Assembly: GCA_021463865.1 (NCBI GenBank)
Contig: JAJTXY010000002.1
Coordinates: 1-64,000 of the forward strand
Source: Anaerolineae bacterium
GTDB lineage: Bacteria > Chloroflexota > Anaerolineae > Aggregatilineales > J027
Direction: 5' to 3'
DNA length: 64,000 bases
Shown: positions 35,560 to 45,674 of the stretch, piece after piece
How positions within the stretch are numbered: the stretch's first letter is position 1
Layout: each line of letters begins with the position of its first letter
The notes under the pieces: generated by a model
What the model saw: the letters and a program-made list of their open reading frames with translations, nothing else
Databases searched by the model: none
What the model was told of the DNA's origin: nothing
Made by a program: the position numbers and the translations under genes

Positions 35560-36834
35560 CTATGTGCGATAGCCCTGTACCATCTCGTTTAATTTCCGCG
35601 CCATCGCTCCTAAATCACGGGCGGCACGTTCTACTGCCATTGTACTCGCGTTCGTTTGTCCGGTGGCTTGACGAATCCGATTCATAGCCGCGCTCAGTTG
35701 ATCCATCCCCACCGCTTGTTGACGGGTACTCGCAGCGATTTGCACAGCAGCATAGGCGGCTTCTTCAATCAAATTCGCCAGCCCACGAATACTCTCCCCG
35801 GCACTGTTGACCAATTGCACGCCAGCATCTACCCCTTTGGTGCCTTCCTCGGTGACCATAACGGCGCTGTTGGTGGCCTGTTGAATCTCGCTTAGAATAT
35901 CGCGCACTTGGGCAGTGGCCTCACGGCTTTGTTCGGCTAGATTACGCACTTCCATTGCCACAACAGCGAACCCTTTGCCCTCTTCCCCCGCCCGTGCCGC
36001 CTCAACAGAGGCATTCAGCGCCAGCAATTTACTTTGATCAGCCAGTGCTGAAACCGTCGCAATAATCTCCCCAATTTGCTGCGTGTGCTCCGACAACACC
36101 AAAATGTTGTCGGCGATACCCTCCACGCGCTGTCGAATCAACGCCATCCCATTGATGGCCTCGGTAACGGCCTGCTCACCTGTTTTGGAGACTTGCACCG
36201 AATTTTGGGCCATTTGTGCAACGGCGGCGGCACGTTCGGCGGTTTCCGTCACAGTTGCCCGAACTTCTTGGACGGTACTGCTGGTTTGCATGACACTGGC
36301 ATCTTGATCGCTGACCGTTGCAATTTGTTCGTTGGTCGCGGTCAAAATATCATCGGCGACTTTGGCAGCATTTTCGGCAACCGATTGAATCTGGTGGAGG
36401 GTCGTTTGCAATTGGGCCACCACCGCGTTCATGCCCTTTGCTAAACTGACAATCGGCCCGTTCTTGGCCTCATCCGCCGCCGAAAACTCAACTCTGCCAC
36501 TTAGGTCGCCCGACTGGACACGACGAGTAAACTGGTCAATAGCTCCCCAAAGTTGTTCGGGCGTTTGGGCTTTTTGCATCATCGCTTCCATGCGCGGACG
36601 CACCAACCAGCGTGCTGCCGCCCAACCTGTCCCGATACCCGCCACTGCCAATGAGACCGTCCACCCCAGCAAGCGGCCTTTTATGTCGTCGCTGATATTT
36701 GACCCCGTAAACAAAATCATGACGACTGTCGTCAGGAGTGAGGGCAGTCCCCCTAAGACCATTAAAAGGGCACGGGTCAAATTCCACAGACGGGTGTGCA
36801 GGACTGCATAAGAACTTTCAGCAACGGGCAGCAT
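35560..36834 (-). CDS. Methyl-accepting chemotaxis protein (two-helix type)
   Basis: Chemoreceptor of 424 residues. Two N-terminal hydrophobic segments ([19 protein letters not shown] and [20 protein letters not shown]) are separated by a very short loop, so there is no real outer sensor domain. A HAMP-like stretch follows ([17 protein letters not shown]). The signalling hairpin has the hallmark [29 protein letters not shown], then EVRNLAEQS. It is one base away from the second receptor gene. Signals may come from the membrane or from partners. Confidence 0.92.
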   Translation of the reverse strand: MLPVAESSYAVLHTRLWNLTRALLMVLGGLPSLLTTVVMILFTGSNISDDIKGRLLGWTVSLAVAGIGTGWAAARWLVRPRMEAMMQKAQTPEQLWGAIDQFTRRVQSGDLSGRVEFSAADEAKNGPIVSLAKGMNAVVAQLQTTLHQIQSVAENAAKVADDILTATNEQIATVSDQDASVMQTSSTVQEVRATVTETAERAAAVAQMAQNSVQVSKTGEQAVTEAINGMALIRQRVEGIADNILVLSEHTQQIGEIIATVSALADQSKLLALNASVEAARAGEEGKGFAVVAMEVRNLAEQSREATAQVRDILSEIQQATNSAVMVTEEGTKGVDAGVQLVNSAGESIRGLANLIEEAAYAAVQIAASTRQQAVGMDQLSAAMNRIRQATGQTNASTMAVERAARDLGAMARKLNEMVQGYRT

Positions 36835-38307
36835 CTAACTTACTCCTGCGTGCGATTCGGATTGAAAAATAGTTGCCATTAATTTGCCGGATAGACGGCT
36901 CAAATCCTGCGAAATATTTTCGGCCATGCGGGTAGAGGCTTGATTTTGCATCGCCACTTGGTCAAGGCTCTGCATGGCAGTTCCCAAACGGCGCACACCA
37001 TCCGATTGTAGGTCTATCGAGCCGAGGATCGCTTTGGCCGCCAGATCACCCCGTGCGATGGTTTCATAGAGACTGGCGATCACCGCTCCAGCTTCTTCGG
37101 CTTGATTTAAACCCGCCTCAACCCCCTGTGCACCAGATTCAGTTGCATCAACCGCCAATGAAATGGCCTGTTGAATCTCTTTGAGTACCGTCCGTACATC
37201 GCCAGTGGCCCGCCGCGATTGTTCGGCAAGGTCGCGTACCTCCTCAGCCACAATGCTAAAACCGCGCCCCTGTTCACCCGCTCGTGCCGCTTCAATTTGG
37301 GCATTCAGGGCCAGAAAATTGGATTGGGTCGCAATATCCGAGACAGACGTAATAATCTGGCTGATATGCCGTAAATGCAGCGCCAATTGACCAATCGTTT
37401 GCCCAACCATTAAGACCGATTCACGAGTATAACGCATTCCCTGCAGGGCCGCCTGAATGGTCTCATTGCCATTTTGAGCCACACTAACCGCCTGTTGTGC
37501 CAAGTGGGTCATTTCGTCCGCTTTTGAGCGTGCTTGCAAAGCCAGATAGCGAAAATCATCCAATTCACGATTGGCTTCTGCTACCACATTCGTCTGCTGA
37601 TCGGCCCGCGAGGACTGCTGTGTTGTAATCCCATGAATTGTTCCGGCGGCTTGGTCAAGCTGTTTGGCCGTGTCGCCAATCTGTTCCGCCAAAATCGCTA
37701 ACCCAGCATTGGTGACAGTAGCCGTTTGTGCCGTCGTAAGGTGTGGGGCGATGGTCGGGATGACAAGTCGCCGCCGTTGAGTAAACAATCCGAAAATCAA
37801 TATCATGCCTGTGAACAAAGCTAGTGGACTTAAAACATCAGCAGAAAAGTCGAGCGATTGATTGAGAAAGCGGGTCACAATAATCCAACCCATCCCCAAG
37901 AGGCCCGACCACGAAACGAGTGACGCTATACCTCGCAAGAGGATAATATAACCCCAAATCAACACGCCAAACGGCACCACCGCCAGCCAATCTGCCGCCC
38001 CGACAAATAACAGCGCAAGGCTATAGGTCACAATTTGTCCACCGATCAGGGCGTCCGGGGCATATGCTGAAAAACGCGAATAATTAAGCGCGATGGGGGC
38101 AATCGAGATGGTGATTAACGCCAGCACTGCCGGAGCAAGGGTGACATGATCCAACGCAATCATCAGGCACAGCCACACCAACAGGCCGTTTAATGCGGCG
38201 ACATCTACCAAAAATTGACGATTTTCCTCCCCGTTTCGCCATGCTGCCAACACTTGAGACCAGCGCGGCGAACGTTGGGGTGTATCTAATTGATTTTTTG
38301 GGGTCAT
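36835..38307 (-). CDS. Methyl-accepting chemotaxis protein with a multi-helix membrane sensor
   Basis: A 490-residue receptor whose N-terminal half (about 30-195) contains six or so hydrophobic helices (for example [38 protein letters not shown] and [14 protein letters not shown]) and no sizeable outer loop. The cytoplasmic part is a standard MCP hairpin with the signature [25 protein letters not shown] and EVRDLAEQS. This design suggests sensing within the membrane, for example of energy state or lipid-linked cues, which is inference. It overlaps the cheW gene by 4 bases (ATGA) and is followed directly by the other MCP gene. Confidence 0.9.
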   Translation of the reverse strand: MTPKNQLDTPQRSPRWSQVLAAWRNGEENRQFLVDVAALNGLLVWLCLMIALDHVTLAPAVLALITISIAPIALNYSRFSAYAPDALIGGQIVTYSLALLFVGAADWLAVVPFGVLIWGYIILLRGIASLVSWSGLLGMGWIIVTRFLNQSLDFSADVLSPLALFTGMILIFGLFTQRRRLVIPTIAPHLTTAQTATVTNAGLAILAEQIGDTAKQLDQAAGTIHGITTQQSSRADQQTNVVAEANRELDDFRYLALQARSKADEMTHLAQQAVSVAQNGNETIQAALQGMRYTRESVLMVGQTIGQLALHLRHISQIITSVSDIATQSNFLALNAQIEAARAGEQGRGFSIVAEEVRDLAEQSRRATGDVRTVLKEIQQAISLAVDATESGAQGVEAGLNQAEEAGAVIASLYETIARGDLAAKAILGSIDLQSDGVRRLGTAMQSLDQVAMQNQASTRMAENISQDLSRLSGKLMATIFQSESHAGVS

Positions 38308-38885
38308 GCGGGTTCCTCAAAAATCCGCAGGCGCGGGTCACGGAACAAACGATCAATATCTAACAAGATTAATCCCGTTGGCATCACTCCCGCAATTCCG
38401 ACAGCGGATTCTTGGTTGGCAAAAGCACTCGGCGGGAGCATATGGACAGCTTCAATACTTTCGACCAATAACGCGATTTCCAATCCTGCCCCTTCGACCA
38501 CAATCAGCATGGCAGGCGCGGCGTCAGCAATATCCAGTTCATAAAAACGGCGTAAATCAAGAATGCTGGTAATGCGGCCATTGAGATTGGTAACTCCCCG
38601 ATAGTAACTTGGGACACAGGGCATCGGGGTCAAACGGCGTAACGGCGCAATGGCCCGCACGTGTCTAACAGAAAGGGCATAATGTTCGGCGGCAAGTCGA
38701 AATGTCAAATAGGGTTGCTGTGTTTGGGCAGCGGTTGGGGAAATAGGCGCTTTAGCAAATTGTTGGGCACGGCGCTCAAGCACTTTTGTACGCGCTTCGG
38801 GGGTGGTTTCACCCTCATCCAACAAGGACGAAATTTCAGCGAGGGTCTCACGAATAATATCCCAATCAGGTGCTGGCTGGTTCAC
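38304..38885 (-). CDS. CheW-like coupling protein
   Basis: Adaptor that links receptors to CheA. The 193-residue protein has a charged helical N-terminal extension (about 1-55) and a CheW domain: [46 protein letters not shown], and an ending typical of the fold ([13 protein letters not shown]). It is first in the five-gene operon cheW-MCP-MCP-methyltransferase-cheA. The start is GTG 38885; no strong ribosome site is visible, so translation may be weak or the start could differ slightly. Confidence 0.9.
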   Translation of the reverse strand: MNQPAPDWDIIRETLAEISSLLDEGETTPEARTKVLERRAQQFAKAPISPTAAQTQQPYLTFRLAAEHYALSVRHVRAIAPLRRLTPMPCVPSYYRGVTNLNGRITSILDLRRFYELDIADAAPAMLIVVEGAGLEIALLVESIEAVHMLPPSAFANQESAVGIAGVMPTGLILLDIDRLFRDPRLRIFEEPA

Positions 38886-38933
38886 GACATAATGCTTTCA
38901 ATAGCTCGACACTATGGTTGCATTATATCCAAT

Positions 38934-39605
38934 TTAGAAATTTTCTGGTTTCGACACCCGCAGTGTACCGGCAAGCTCTGTTCCAATCACCTGTTCACCA
39001 CGCCCCACCCGCAAACGCAGCGGCCCATTAAACGGCGCTCGTGCTACCAATTCGATTTTTTGCCCCGGCATAAGTTCCAGTTCGGCCAGATAGCAAAGTT
39101 TTTCAGGGTCGTGGGTATTGACCCGGCTAATCACATATTCCGCTGGCGGCGTGCATTCGGTGAGGGGTTGGTCATGTAAAACGGGCATTATTCCCTCTTC
39201 GCTTGGAATCGGTTCGCCATGCGGGCAGCGTTTCGGATAACCCGCCATTTTCTCCATACGGGAGGCAAGACGATCTGTCACCACTGCGCCAAGCGCATCG
39301 GCTTCATCGTGGACTTCATGCCAGCCAAAGCCCATTACACTCACCAAAAAGGCTTCTGCCAGACGATGCCGTCGGATAGATTTCAGCGCCTCTCGCTCGC
39401 CACGCTCGGTCAATTTCATGCCCTGATACGGTTCGTGGTCAATGAAGCCTAATTCGCGCAGTCGGGATGCCATGCGGGCAACGGCAGGCGCAGAAACACC
39501 CAATCGCTCGGCCAGAGCAGAGGTGCTAACAAAGGGTTCATCTTGATAAGCGGCAATCCGATAGGCTTCCGCGAGATATTCTTGCATGACGGGGCTTATG
39601 GACAT
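38934..39605 (-). CDS. DtxR/MntR-family metal-dependent regulator
   Basis: Iron- or manganese-responsive transcription repressor. The winged helix-turn-helix (LAERLGVSAPAVARMASRLRE), the metal-binding and dimer domain (HEVHDEAD and CPHGEPIPS, holding His, Glu and Cys ligands) and a C-terminal SH3-like FeoA domain (ELMPGQKIEL) are all present, matching the long DtxR form of about 220 residues. It lies 48 bases before cheW on the same strand, so it may share that operon's transcript. No metal transporter gene is in the window, so its targets are elsewhere or include this operon. Confidence 0.9.
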   Translation of the reverse strand: MSISPVMQEYLAEAYRIAAYQDEPFVSTSALAERLGVSAPAVARMASRLRELGFIDHEPYQGMKLTERGEREALKSIRRHRLAEAFLVSVMGFGWHEVHDEADALGAVVTDRLASRMEKMAGYPKRCPHGEPIPSEEGIMPVLHDQPLTECTPPAEYVISRVNTHDPEKLCYLAELELMPGQKIELVARAPFNGPLRLRVGRGEQVIGTELAGTLRVSKPENF

Positions 39606-39689
39606 GATTGTAATTTCCAGTACAGCGTTGTCTAAACTACCACAGCCCCTATCATAATAAATTTACTGATTTTTTGCAAAAATATTTGC

Positions 39690-40550
39690 TTAATTATTCG
39701 TAAGAGCTTGTCGAATGATTTCCGCCACCCGTTCCGGCCCTTCCCACTGCGGAAAATGCCCAATTTCATTCATCGGGACATAGTGGGTATCGGGGCGACG
39801 TTCCAAAATCGCGTTGGCGATGCTTGGTACCGCTACTGGATCACGTTGACCCCATATCACCGTCAGTGGTGCGGTATGAGCTTTTAGTGCATCAAGCCAA
39901 GTGTGTTCGTAAATTTTTCGCTCGCGCAGATACCGAATCAGCAGATGATAAATCCCCATGCCATCGTTATATTGAATCAGCGACCAGAATTCATCAATTT
40001 CAGTGGTCGTCAAAGGAGTTGCAAACAATTTCCCAAATTGTCGGGCAAAGGCCGGTTTACGGATCAAATGCAGACCAGTCACGATTGGCCCAATAACCGG
40101 ATGCAAGAGTAATCTTTGGGTGATGAGAGGGTGATAATCATCCAGCAACACACTCCCATTCAGCATCACCAGTTTGGTAATTTCAGGCTGTCCACGCCGC
40201 ATCACCTCCAATGTCACCGAATCACCCATGTCGTGTGCAACCAAAAGGGTTTTTGTTAGGCCAAAATGCTGGGCCACTGCTTGGGTAATCTCAGCCTGCT
40301 CAAACAAAGAATAAGGATGCTGACGGGGCTTATCCGAAAACCCGTATCCCAAAAAGTCCAAAAAAATCAGCTTAAATTGATTATCGAGCAGTGGGGCGAT
40401 CCGCGCATAGTCGTAGCTAGAAGTCGGGAAGCCGTGTAGAAACAGAATTGGCTCGCCGCTACCCTGTGTTCGCACAAAAATCCGATGGCCTTTGAAAGAG
40501 ATGTAGTCACCTGTTTGTCGCCATTCAGTGGGAGTTAGGATACTCGTCAT
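39690..40550 (-). CDS. Alpha/beta hydrolase, epoxide-hydrolase or haloalkane-dehalogenase type
   Basis: A 286-residue hydrolase with HGFP (39-42, oxyanion), nucleophile Asp107 in VAHDMGDS (an Asp in place of Ser, as in epoxide hydrolases and haloalkane dehalogenases), a cap region (about 135-205), the acid in GQRDPVAVP and the His in EIGHFPQWE. The HGFP form favours epoxide hydrolase; dehalogenases more often have HGEP. The substrate is unknown. Its start overlaps the end of the TPR/TM gene by 4 bases (ATGA), so they are coexpressed. Cytosolic, no signal peptide. Confidence 0.88.
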   Translation of the reverse strand: MTSILTPTEWRQTGDYISFKGHRIFVRTQGSGEPILFLHGFPTSSYDYARIAPLLDNQFKLIFLDFLGYGFSDKPRQHPYSLFEQAEITQAVAQHFGLTKTLLVAHDMGDSVTLEVMRRGQPEITKLVMLNGSVLLDDYHPLITQRLLLHPVIGPIVTGLHLIRKPAFARQFGKLFATPLTTTEIDEFWSLIQYNDGMGIYHLLIRYLRERKIYEHTWLDALKAHTAPLTVIWGQRDPVAVPSIANAILERRPDTHYVPMNEIGHFPQWEGPERVAEIIRQALTNN

Positions 40551-41278
40551 TGGGCATTCTCACGTGGCGGACGGGTGGGCGTCGGCGGATTTAGTGTTAA
40601 CCAGATGCTGGTAGCCCGCTGCTGCTGTGAATCTATAATTACGGCGTTGGTTCCGCTGATGCTGGTCGCAGTTTGAGCATTCGACCCCAAAGGTTCATCA
40701 CCACTCGTCAGCAGTACCATCGCCAGCAGCGCCACTGCTACGATGACAAAAACGCCCACCAGCGTAAAAGCGATAAATCTACGTCGGCGTTTCGATTTTT
40801 GTTTGCCTTTGAGCGCATCTTCCTTAACCTCGCTACCGACCCAATTGGGCATGGCGAATTCCGACTTTACATCCACTTTGACTTTGGAGGTAGGCGGACG
40901 GGGGGGCAGCAGTTGGGTCGGATGTGCTTCTTGGGTCGGATAGGGGTCTTCGGTAACTTCTGTGGTTGACTCCATTTCTGGCTCAGGTTTTCGCAGTGGC
41001 GATGTTGAAGGTTTAGCCAAAGGTTGTGCAGGTTGGGGACGTGGGACAGCAATTCTGTGTTGAGCGGCTAATTTTAATGCAGCAGTGCTCTGCGGATTGA
41101 CCTTGAGGGCATGGCGCACACTGGCAACCAATTCTTCCCGATTGGCCGCGCACAATGCCATATAGACCCACGCCCGTTCGTTGTCGCGGTCATCAGCCAA
41201 AATGGTCAGCAACTGCCTGCGTGCCTCCACCTTTTTGCCTGCTTTAATTAACGCCACCACCTGCTCTAAATCACTCAA
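40547..41278 (-). CDS. Single-pass membrane protein with an N-terminal TPR-like domain
   Basis: About 243 residues. The N-terminal 70 residues have TPR-like helices (ALIKAGKKVEARRQLLTIL and NERAWVYMALC). A long proline-rich, charged linker follows, then a basic patch (KGKQKSKRRRR), one membrane helix (FIAFTLVGVFVIVAVALLAMVLL) and a short outer tail ending in a proline-rich segment. No enzyme motif. TTG 41278 is preferred, as GAGGA lies nine bases before it; GTG 41287 would have no spacing. It overlaps the downstream hydrolase gene. Role unknown; TPR domains usually bind other proteins. Confidence 0.7.
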   Translation of the reverse strand: MSDLEQVVALIKAGKKVEARRQLLTILADDRDNERAWVYMALCAANREELVASVRHALKVNPQSTAALKLAAQHRIAVPRPQPAQPLAKPSTSPLRKPEPEMESTTEVTEDPYPTQEAHPTQLLPPRPPTSKVKVDVKSEFAMPNWVGSEVKEDALKGKQKSKRRRRFIAFTLVGVFVIVAVALLAMVLLTSGDEPLGSNAQTATSISGTNAVIIDSQQQRATSIWLTLNPPTPTRPPRENAQ

Positions 41279-41402
41279 CGGACCCACTCCTCACGAATTT
41301 TATGATTTCGCCCATTTATTATAATCGGCTTTGCGTTGCCGTGCAGAAAAAGTTATCCTTGCTAATCATGATTATGCTGTTATGGACTGGTGGGGAAAAG
41401 CT

Positions 41403-42476
41403 ATGACCCAAATTTATCTCGTGCATTCTACCGAAGATGCTGTTTTTGCCGAACGCCTCGCCGCCGATTTGAAGGCCGCAGGCTTAGATGTACCGATAGG
41501 CGACCCCGATACCAACGCCCAGTTTGCTGCCCTCCACCGCGCCACGCATGTGATTGTCGTACTATCGGAAGCCGCGCTCAAAGACCCCCAACTAATTTCA
41601 ACCCTAAGTACCACCGCCGACCTCAAGCAGAAAGTGGTGGCAGTTCGGACTGGTCCAATCAAAACTATGCCCCGACAGCTAAAGGGTATACCGCTCGATT
41701 TTTCTGACGCCGAAACATATCAGGACTCATTTGAGGCTTTGATGGACGACCTAAAACCACCCGTCAAACAAGAACCGGCTCTACCGGAAGAAATTCAAGC
41801 AGCATTGCGGAATGACGATCCGGTAGCCCGTCGAGATGCTGTTTCCGCGCTCGGCATGTTACGCAACAGCCATGACCTCGATGTCCGCGACCTTGCTGAA
41901 CAAACCCTGCGTGATCTCGCTTTCAAAGACCCGGAATCCAATATTAAAGCGGTTGCTCGCAGTACCCTACAGTTGTTTCAAGGGATGACGCCCGAAACCG
42001 ATATTCCACAAATTATTACCCACCCGGATAGGTCGGAAGCGATCACCACCGAAGCGACTCCGGCCAGCAGTCCAGCACCTGCTGTTCGACCACCCTCAGC
42101 AGCCAAAACTGTCAACACCATCGCCCTATGGAAATCACCCCAGTGGAAAATCGTACCTGCCTTTGGCTTGGTAATCGCCATTTTGGAAGGATTAGCAGGT
42201 CAAAACATCGGCTATGCCATTGCGGGCGCGTTGGTCTGGTTGATCTTCCCCTATCTAAATGTGGTCATTCGGGATGAAGGGCGTATGGAATGGGATATGC
42301 CCGCCCCGGTAGTTGCGGGAAGCCTTATCGGGTTGGTTTTTGGGATTATCGGGATGCTAATCGGTAGTCTCTTTAATGGGGTGGAGGGCATGGATGTGGT
42401 GATTGCAGCGGTCAGCGGTAGTGTTTCCGGTGGGTTTATTGGCTGGTTATCTTCCCTGCACTGTGTTAGCGTTTAG
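41403..42476 (+). CDS. TIR-like domain protein with helical repeats and membrane helices
   Basis: A 357-residue protein. Residues 1-110 resemble a TIR domain (IYLVHSTEDAVFAERLAADLKAAGLDV, then ATHVIVVLSEAAL). The conserved Glu used by NAD-cleaving TIRs is not evident, so this one may be a protein-binding TIR. HEAT-like helical repeats follow (about 140-195: NDDPVARRDAVSALGML and NIKAVARSTLQL), then a Pro/Ala linker and about three or four membrane helices (PQWKIVPAFGLVIAILEGL, AIAGALVWLIFPYL, VVAGSLIGLVFGIIGMLIGSL). ATG 41403 is used, with GGGGAAAAG just ahead; a longer ORF begins at 41331. It is divergent from the TPR/TM gene. Confidence 0.72.
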   Translation: MTQIYLVHSTEDAVFAERLAADLKAAGLDVPIGDPDTNAQFAALHRATHVIVVLSEAALKDPQLISTLSTTADLKQKVVAVRTGPIKTMPRQLKGIPLDFSDAETYQDSFEALMDDLKPPVKQEPALPEEIQAALRNDDPVARRDAVSALGMLRNSHDLDVRDLAEQTLRDLAFKDPESNIKAVARSTLQLFQGMTPETDIPQIITHPDRSEAITTEATPASSPAPAVRPPSAAKTVNTIALWKSPQWKIVPAFGLVIAILEGLAGQNIGYAIAGALVWLIFPYLNVVIRDEGRMEWDMPAPVVAGSLIGLVFGIIGMLIGSLFNGVEGMDVVIAAVSGSVSGGFIGWLSSLHCVSV

Positions 42477-42511
42477 GGGTCTATTGGCACTGACTTTGTG
42501 AATTGACCCGA

Positions 42512-44395
42512 ATGGAATTCCCGACTCTCAATAAGCAACAAACGCGATGGCTACTGATCGGCATTTTATTGCTGGCGGCGGCTGTTCGCATTCATGATTT
42601 AGGCACACGCAGTCTGTGGGAGGATGAAGGTTGGACACTGGTTCTATCCAAAGGCCCAACGATTCCAGATATTGTGCAACGCATGGCCTTTGACCAGCAT
42701 CCCCCACTCTATTTTGTCGCTATTCATTTGTGGCGGGACGCAGCAGGCAGCAGTGAATTTGCCCTGCGGATGCTCTCCGTTTTGACGGGTATCATCGCCG
42801 TCGCGGGTATCTATCAACTGGGTAAAAGCATGTTTGGCCCAATGGCAGGTGTGCTCGCGGCCCTATTTCTGGCGCTCTCCGATCATCATATAGACCTTTC
42901 TCAAGATGTGCGTCATTATGCCCAGATGGCAACCTTTATCATTTTAAGCTGCTGGTTCTATTTCCGCTTGATTAAAACCGATACTCCTTCACGCGCCATC
43001 CGTATTGGCTATGTGCTGTTGTCGGCAGCCCTGCTCTATTCTCATTATTTAGGTGGTTTTGTGCTGGTCTGCCAATTCCTGCACCTCTGCCTATTCGTCC
43101 GTCCCATGCGGCGGTTGCGCTGGGCCATGTTTCACCTCATCGCGGTGGGTATCGCCTTTAGCCCGTGGTTGCCTATCATGTACCGCCAAAATCAAGTGCG
43201 ATGGGTGACACCGCTCTATTATCTCAATGCCCTGCCCAACACCCATACCACCTATCTCATGGTGCGGGATGCCCTTTTGGGCAAACAGTACGCCATTACC
43301 CTGTTTCTCCTCACCCTCGGCCTCGTCTGGATTCTCTCTCAGTCGGGTCGCACCTACCTGAAATTTCGTCCCCTCGGTTCCACATTTTTTGCCCTGTTTT
43401 GGCTCGTGGCCTATACCGCTATCACCGTCTATATGAATCAGGAACGCCAGTTCCTAACCGTGCGTAATTTCTTGGTTGTCACCCCCGCCATCGCATTATT
43501 GGTCGGGCATGGTCTCGCCAATCTACAGGCAGGATTACGCCTATTCTTGGTAGGGATTTTACTCATCATGAGCCTTACTACTGTGGATACCCGCCAGTTG
43601 AAACCCCCTTGGCGCGAGGTCACGCAGAATATTACCGAATTTCACAACCCCGGCGAACCCATTTTGATGGATATTTGGGTCGGTGATTTTTCGGTGCGCT
43701 ACTATATCGAACAGCAGATGGGGGAGGACACCCCTTGGATGTCTATCCGCGAGGCCACCGATGAATACAGCACGCAATTTTTGCCCTATCTGTTGACCTA
43801 CGTGCGCGATTTGGATGCCTTTTGGCTGGTCTATTGGGGGGATGAACCCAGTAAATCGGGTGATTATTTTGGCATTTTTGAACAGGCAGGCTTTCAACGT
43901 ACCGCCGCTCCCTATGTTCTGCATGAAGGCGCCCGGCTCTATTCCTATCGCTATGACCGTCTAACCGAAGCCATTTTTGCTACCTATCGGGACGACACCC
44001 AAGCGATTTTTGCCCTGCGCAAATTTGCCGTGCAGGGAGATTTTAAACTGGGGGAAACGTTGAACGTCACGCTATGGTGGACAGCCGAAATTCAGCCCCC
44101 ATTGGATTACAGCGTCTCTGTTTTTGTTTTAAACAATGACACGGGCAAATTGGTCACACAACACGACGGCCCGCCATTGGATGGCAAAGCGCAGACTTCC
44201 ACATGGACACCGGAGCACTTTCAATATGACCAGCACCGCCTTGAGCTACCAACGGGTTTGCCCCCCGGCAGCTACAGTCTAGGCGTCAAGGTCTATTACT
44301 ACGCCACGGCCGACACCCCCTTGCAAACGGACTGTGCCGATGAGTCGGAGGTCGCCTGCAATTGGGCTACTCTGCAACAGTTTACGCTTCATTAG
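42512..44395 (+). CDS. Membrane glycosyltransferase (PMT/ArnT-like, GT-C)
   Basis: A large integral-membrane protein (about 627 residues) of the GT-C fold. It shows the motif LWEDEGWTL (acidic pair of the first loop, as in PMT and ArnT families) and DQHPPLYFVAIHLW after the first helix, then about eight to ten hydrophobic segments up to about residue 375 and a soluble, beta-rich end facing outward. It probably moves a sugar from a lipid carrier to a protein or lipid at the outer face; donor and acceptor are unknown. ATG 42512 chosen over TTG 42503; neither has a strong ribosome site. It starts 35 bases after the TIR-like gene. Confidence 0.85.
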   Translation: MEFPTLNKQQTRWLLIGILLLAAAVRIHDLGTRSLWEDEGWTLVLSKGPTIPDIVQRMAFDQHPPLYFVAIHLWRDAAGSSEFALRMLSVLTGIIAVAGIYQLGKSMFGPMAGVLAALFLALSDHHIDLSQDVRHYAQMATFIILSCWFYFRLIKTDTPSRAIRIGYVLLSAALLYSHYLGGFVLVCQFLHLCLFVRPMRRLRWAMFHLIAVGIAFSPWLPIMYRQNQVRWVTPLYYLNALPNTHTTYLMVRDALLGKQYAITLFLLTLGLVWILSQSGRTYLKFRPLGSTFFALFWLVAYTAITVYMNQERQFLTVRNFLVVTPAIALLVGHGLANLQAGLRLFLVGILLIMSLTTVDTRQLKPPWREVTQNITEFHNPGEPILMDIWVGDFSVRYYIEQQMGEDTPWMSIREATDEYSTQFLPYLLTYVRDLDAFWLVYWGDEPSKSGDYFGIFEQAGFQRTAAPYVLHEGARLYSYRYDRLTEAIFATYRDDTQAIFALRKFAVQGDFKLGETLNVTLWWTAEIQPPLDYSVSVFVLNNDTGKLVTQHDGPPLDGKAQTSTWTPEHFQYDQHRLELPTGLPPGSYSLGVKVYYYATADTPLQTDCADESEVACNWATLQQFTLH

Positions 44396-44575
44396 CATTG
44401 TTGCTCTAGCGCGGTTTCCATGTATCTTATCGCCGTGACATAGGTAACTCTTTTCGCCCGTTTTGTCATTATTTTGGCTGCAAACACACCCATATCATCT
44501 TTTAAGCAACCATTTGGCGCTAAAATAGTCTTAATGGTAAAAATTGATAAGTCGAATTCATTGAGGAAATTTTAT

Positions 44576-45667
44576 ATGGCAACCATTTTGGTAGTAGAAG
44601 ACGAGACCCATTTACGCGAAGATATTGCCGAAATCCTTGCTTTTAAAGATTACTCGGTCATCACAGCCGAAAATGGCCGAGAGGGCCTAGACCTCGCCCG
44701 CCAACATTTCCCCGACCTCATTGTTTCAGACATTATGATGCCTGAACTAGACGGCTATGGGTTGCTGTTAGCCCTACGCGAAGACCCAAACATGGCATCC
44801 ATCCCCTTTATTTTTTTGACGGCCCGTACTGACTATGCCGACCAGCGCAAGGGGATGTCTTTTGGAGCGGATGATTATCTCCAAAAACCCTTTAATCCGA
44901 ATGACTTACTAAACTCGGTCAAGATTCGCCTAGAAAAGCAGGCCGAATTACAGCGTCGCGCTCAAGACGAGGTTAATTCTCTGCGTAATTCGGTGGTCAA
45001 TATGATGCCGCATGAACTCCGTACCCCTCTGACAGGCATCATCGGTTATGTAGATTTGCTGGTCAACGACTTTGAAGCCTTTGACAGCCGACAGGTTCTC
45101 CAAATGCTGCAAACTGTCCAAAAATCGGGTTATCGTCTTTATCACATCATCCAAAACTACTTACTATTCGCCCAACTTGAAATCATGGGCCTCGATCCTG
45201 AAAGGCGTGCTCTCATTACCGAGCATCGAGATCAAATCGAGGCAAATCCAGTTGAAATTTTCACCCGAATCGGTCATGAAAAAGCGAACCACTATAATCG
45301 TGCCAGTGACCTGATCTTAGAACTTGCACCCGGAATGGCCCACATCTTAAAAAATGACCTAGAAAAAATCGCGGAAGAACTGATTGATAACGCCTTCAAG
45401 TTCTCAAAACGCGGGAATCAGGTGTGGGTGACAGGTCTAGCCGAAGCACAGGGGTATCAGATTTGTATTGCCGATCAGGGTTGGGGAATGCGCCCCGATC
45501 AACTCAAGAAAATCGCGGGCTTAACACAATTTGATCGTCATGTGCATGAACAGCAGGGGGCGGGCTTGGGGCTGACCATTTCGCGCCGTCTGGTCGAAGT
45601 CTACGAGGGACAGTTCTTTATCGAAAGTGAGGTAGACAAAGGCACAACCGTCTGCATTTTGGTATAA
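44576..45667 (+). CDS. Response regulator-histidine kinase fusion
   Basis: A 363-residue soluble signalling protein. An N-terminal receiver domain (phospho-Asp D52 in SDIMMPELDG, with Lys in LQKPF) is joined to a HisKA helix pair (H146 in MPHELRTPLTG) and a HATPase domain (DNAFKFSKRG, CIADQGWGM, GAGLGLTISRRLVE). No membrane segment, so the receiver probably takes phosphate from another kinase or modulates this kinase. ATG 44576 is preferred, with GAGGA ahead; a longer ORF starts at 44474. The phosphorylation partner is unknown. Its stop lies 7 bases from the end of the convergent YgjP-type gene. Confidence 0.93.
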   Translation: MATILVVEDETHLREDIAEILAFKDYSVITAENGREGLDLARQHFPDLIVSDIMMPELDGYGLLLALREDPNMASIPFIFLTARTDYADQRKGMSFGADDYLQKPFNPNDLLNSVKIRLEKQAELQRRAQDEVNSLRNSVVNMMPHELRTPLTGIIGYVDLLVNDFEAFDSRQVLQMLQTVQKSGYRLYHIIQNYLLFAQLEIMGLDPERRALITEHRDQIEANPVEIFTRIGHEKANHYNRASDLILELAPGMAHILKNDLEKIAEELIDNAFKFSKRGNQVWVTGLAEAQGYQICIADQGWGMRPDQLKKIAGLTQFDRHVHEQQGAGLGLTISRRLVEVYEGQFFIESEVDKGTTVCILV

Positions 45668-45674
45668 GACAAGC

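Noticed and set aside
39690-40550. Assignment as haloalkane dehalogenase
   Set aside because: Asp nucleophile fits, but the HGFP motif is more typical of epoxide hydrolases; kept as a broad call.
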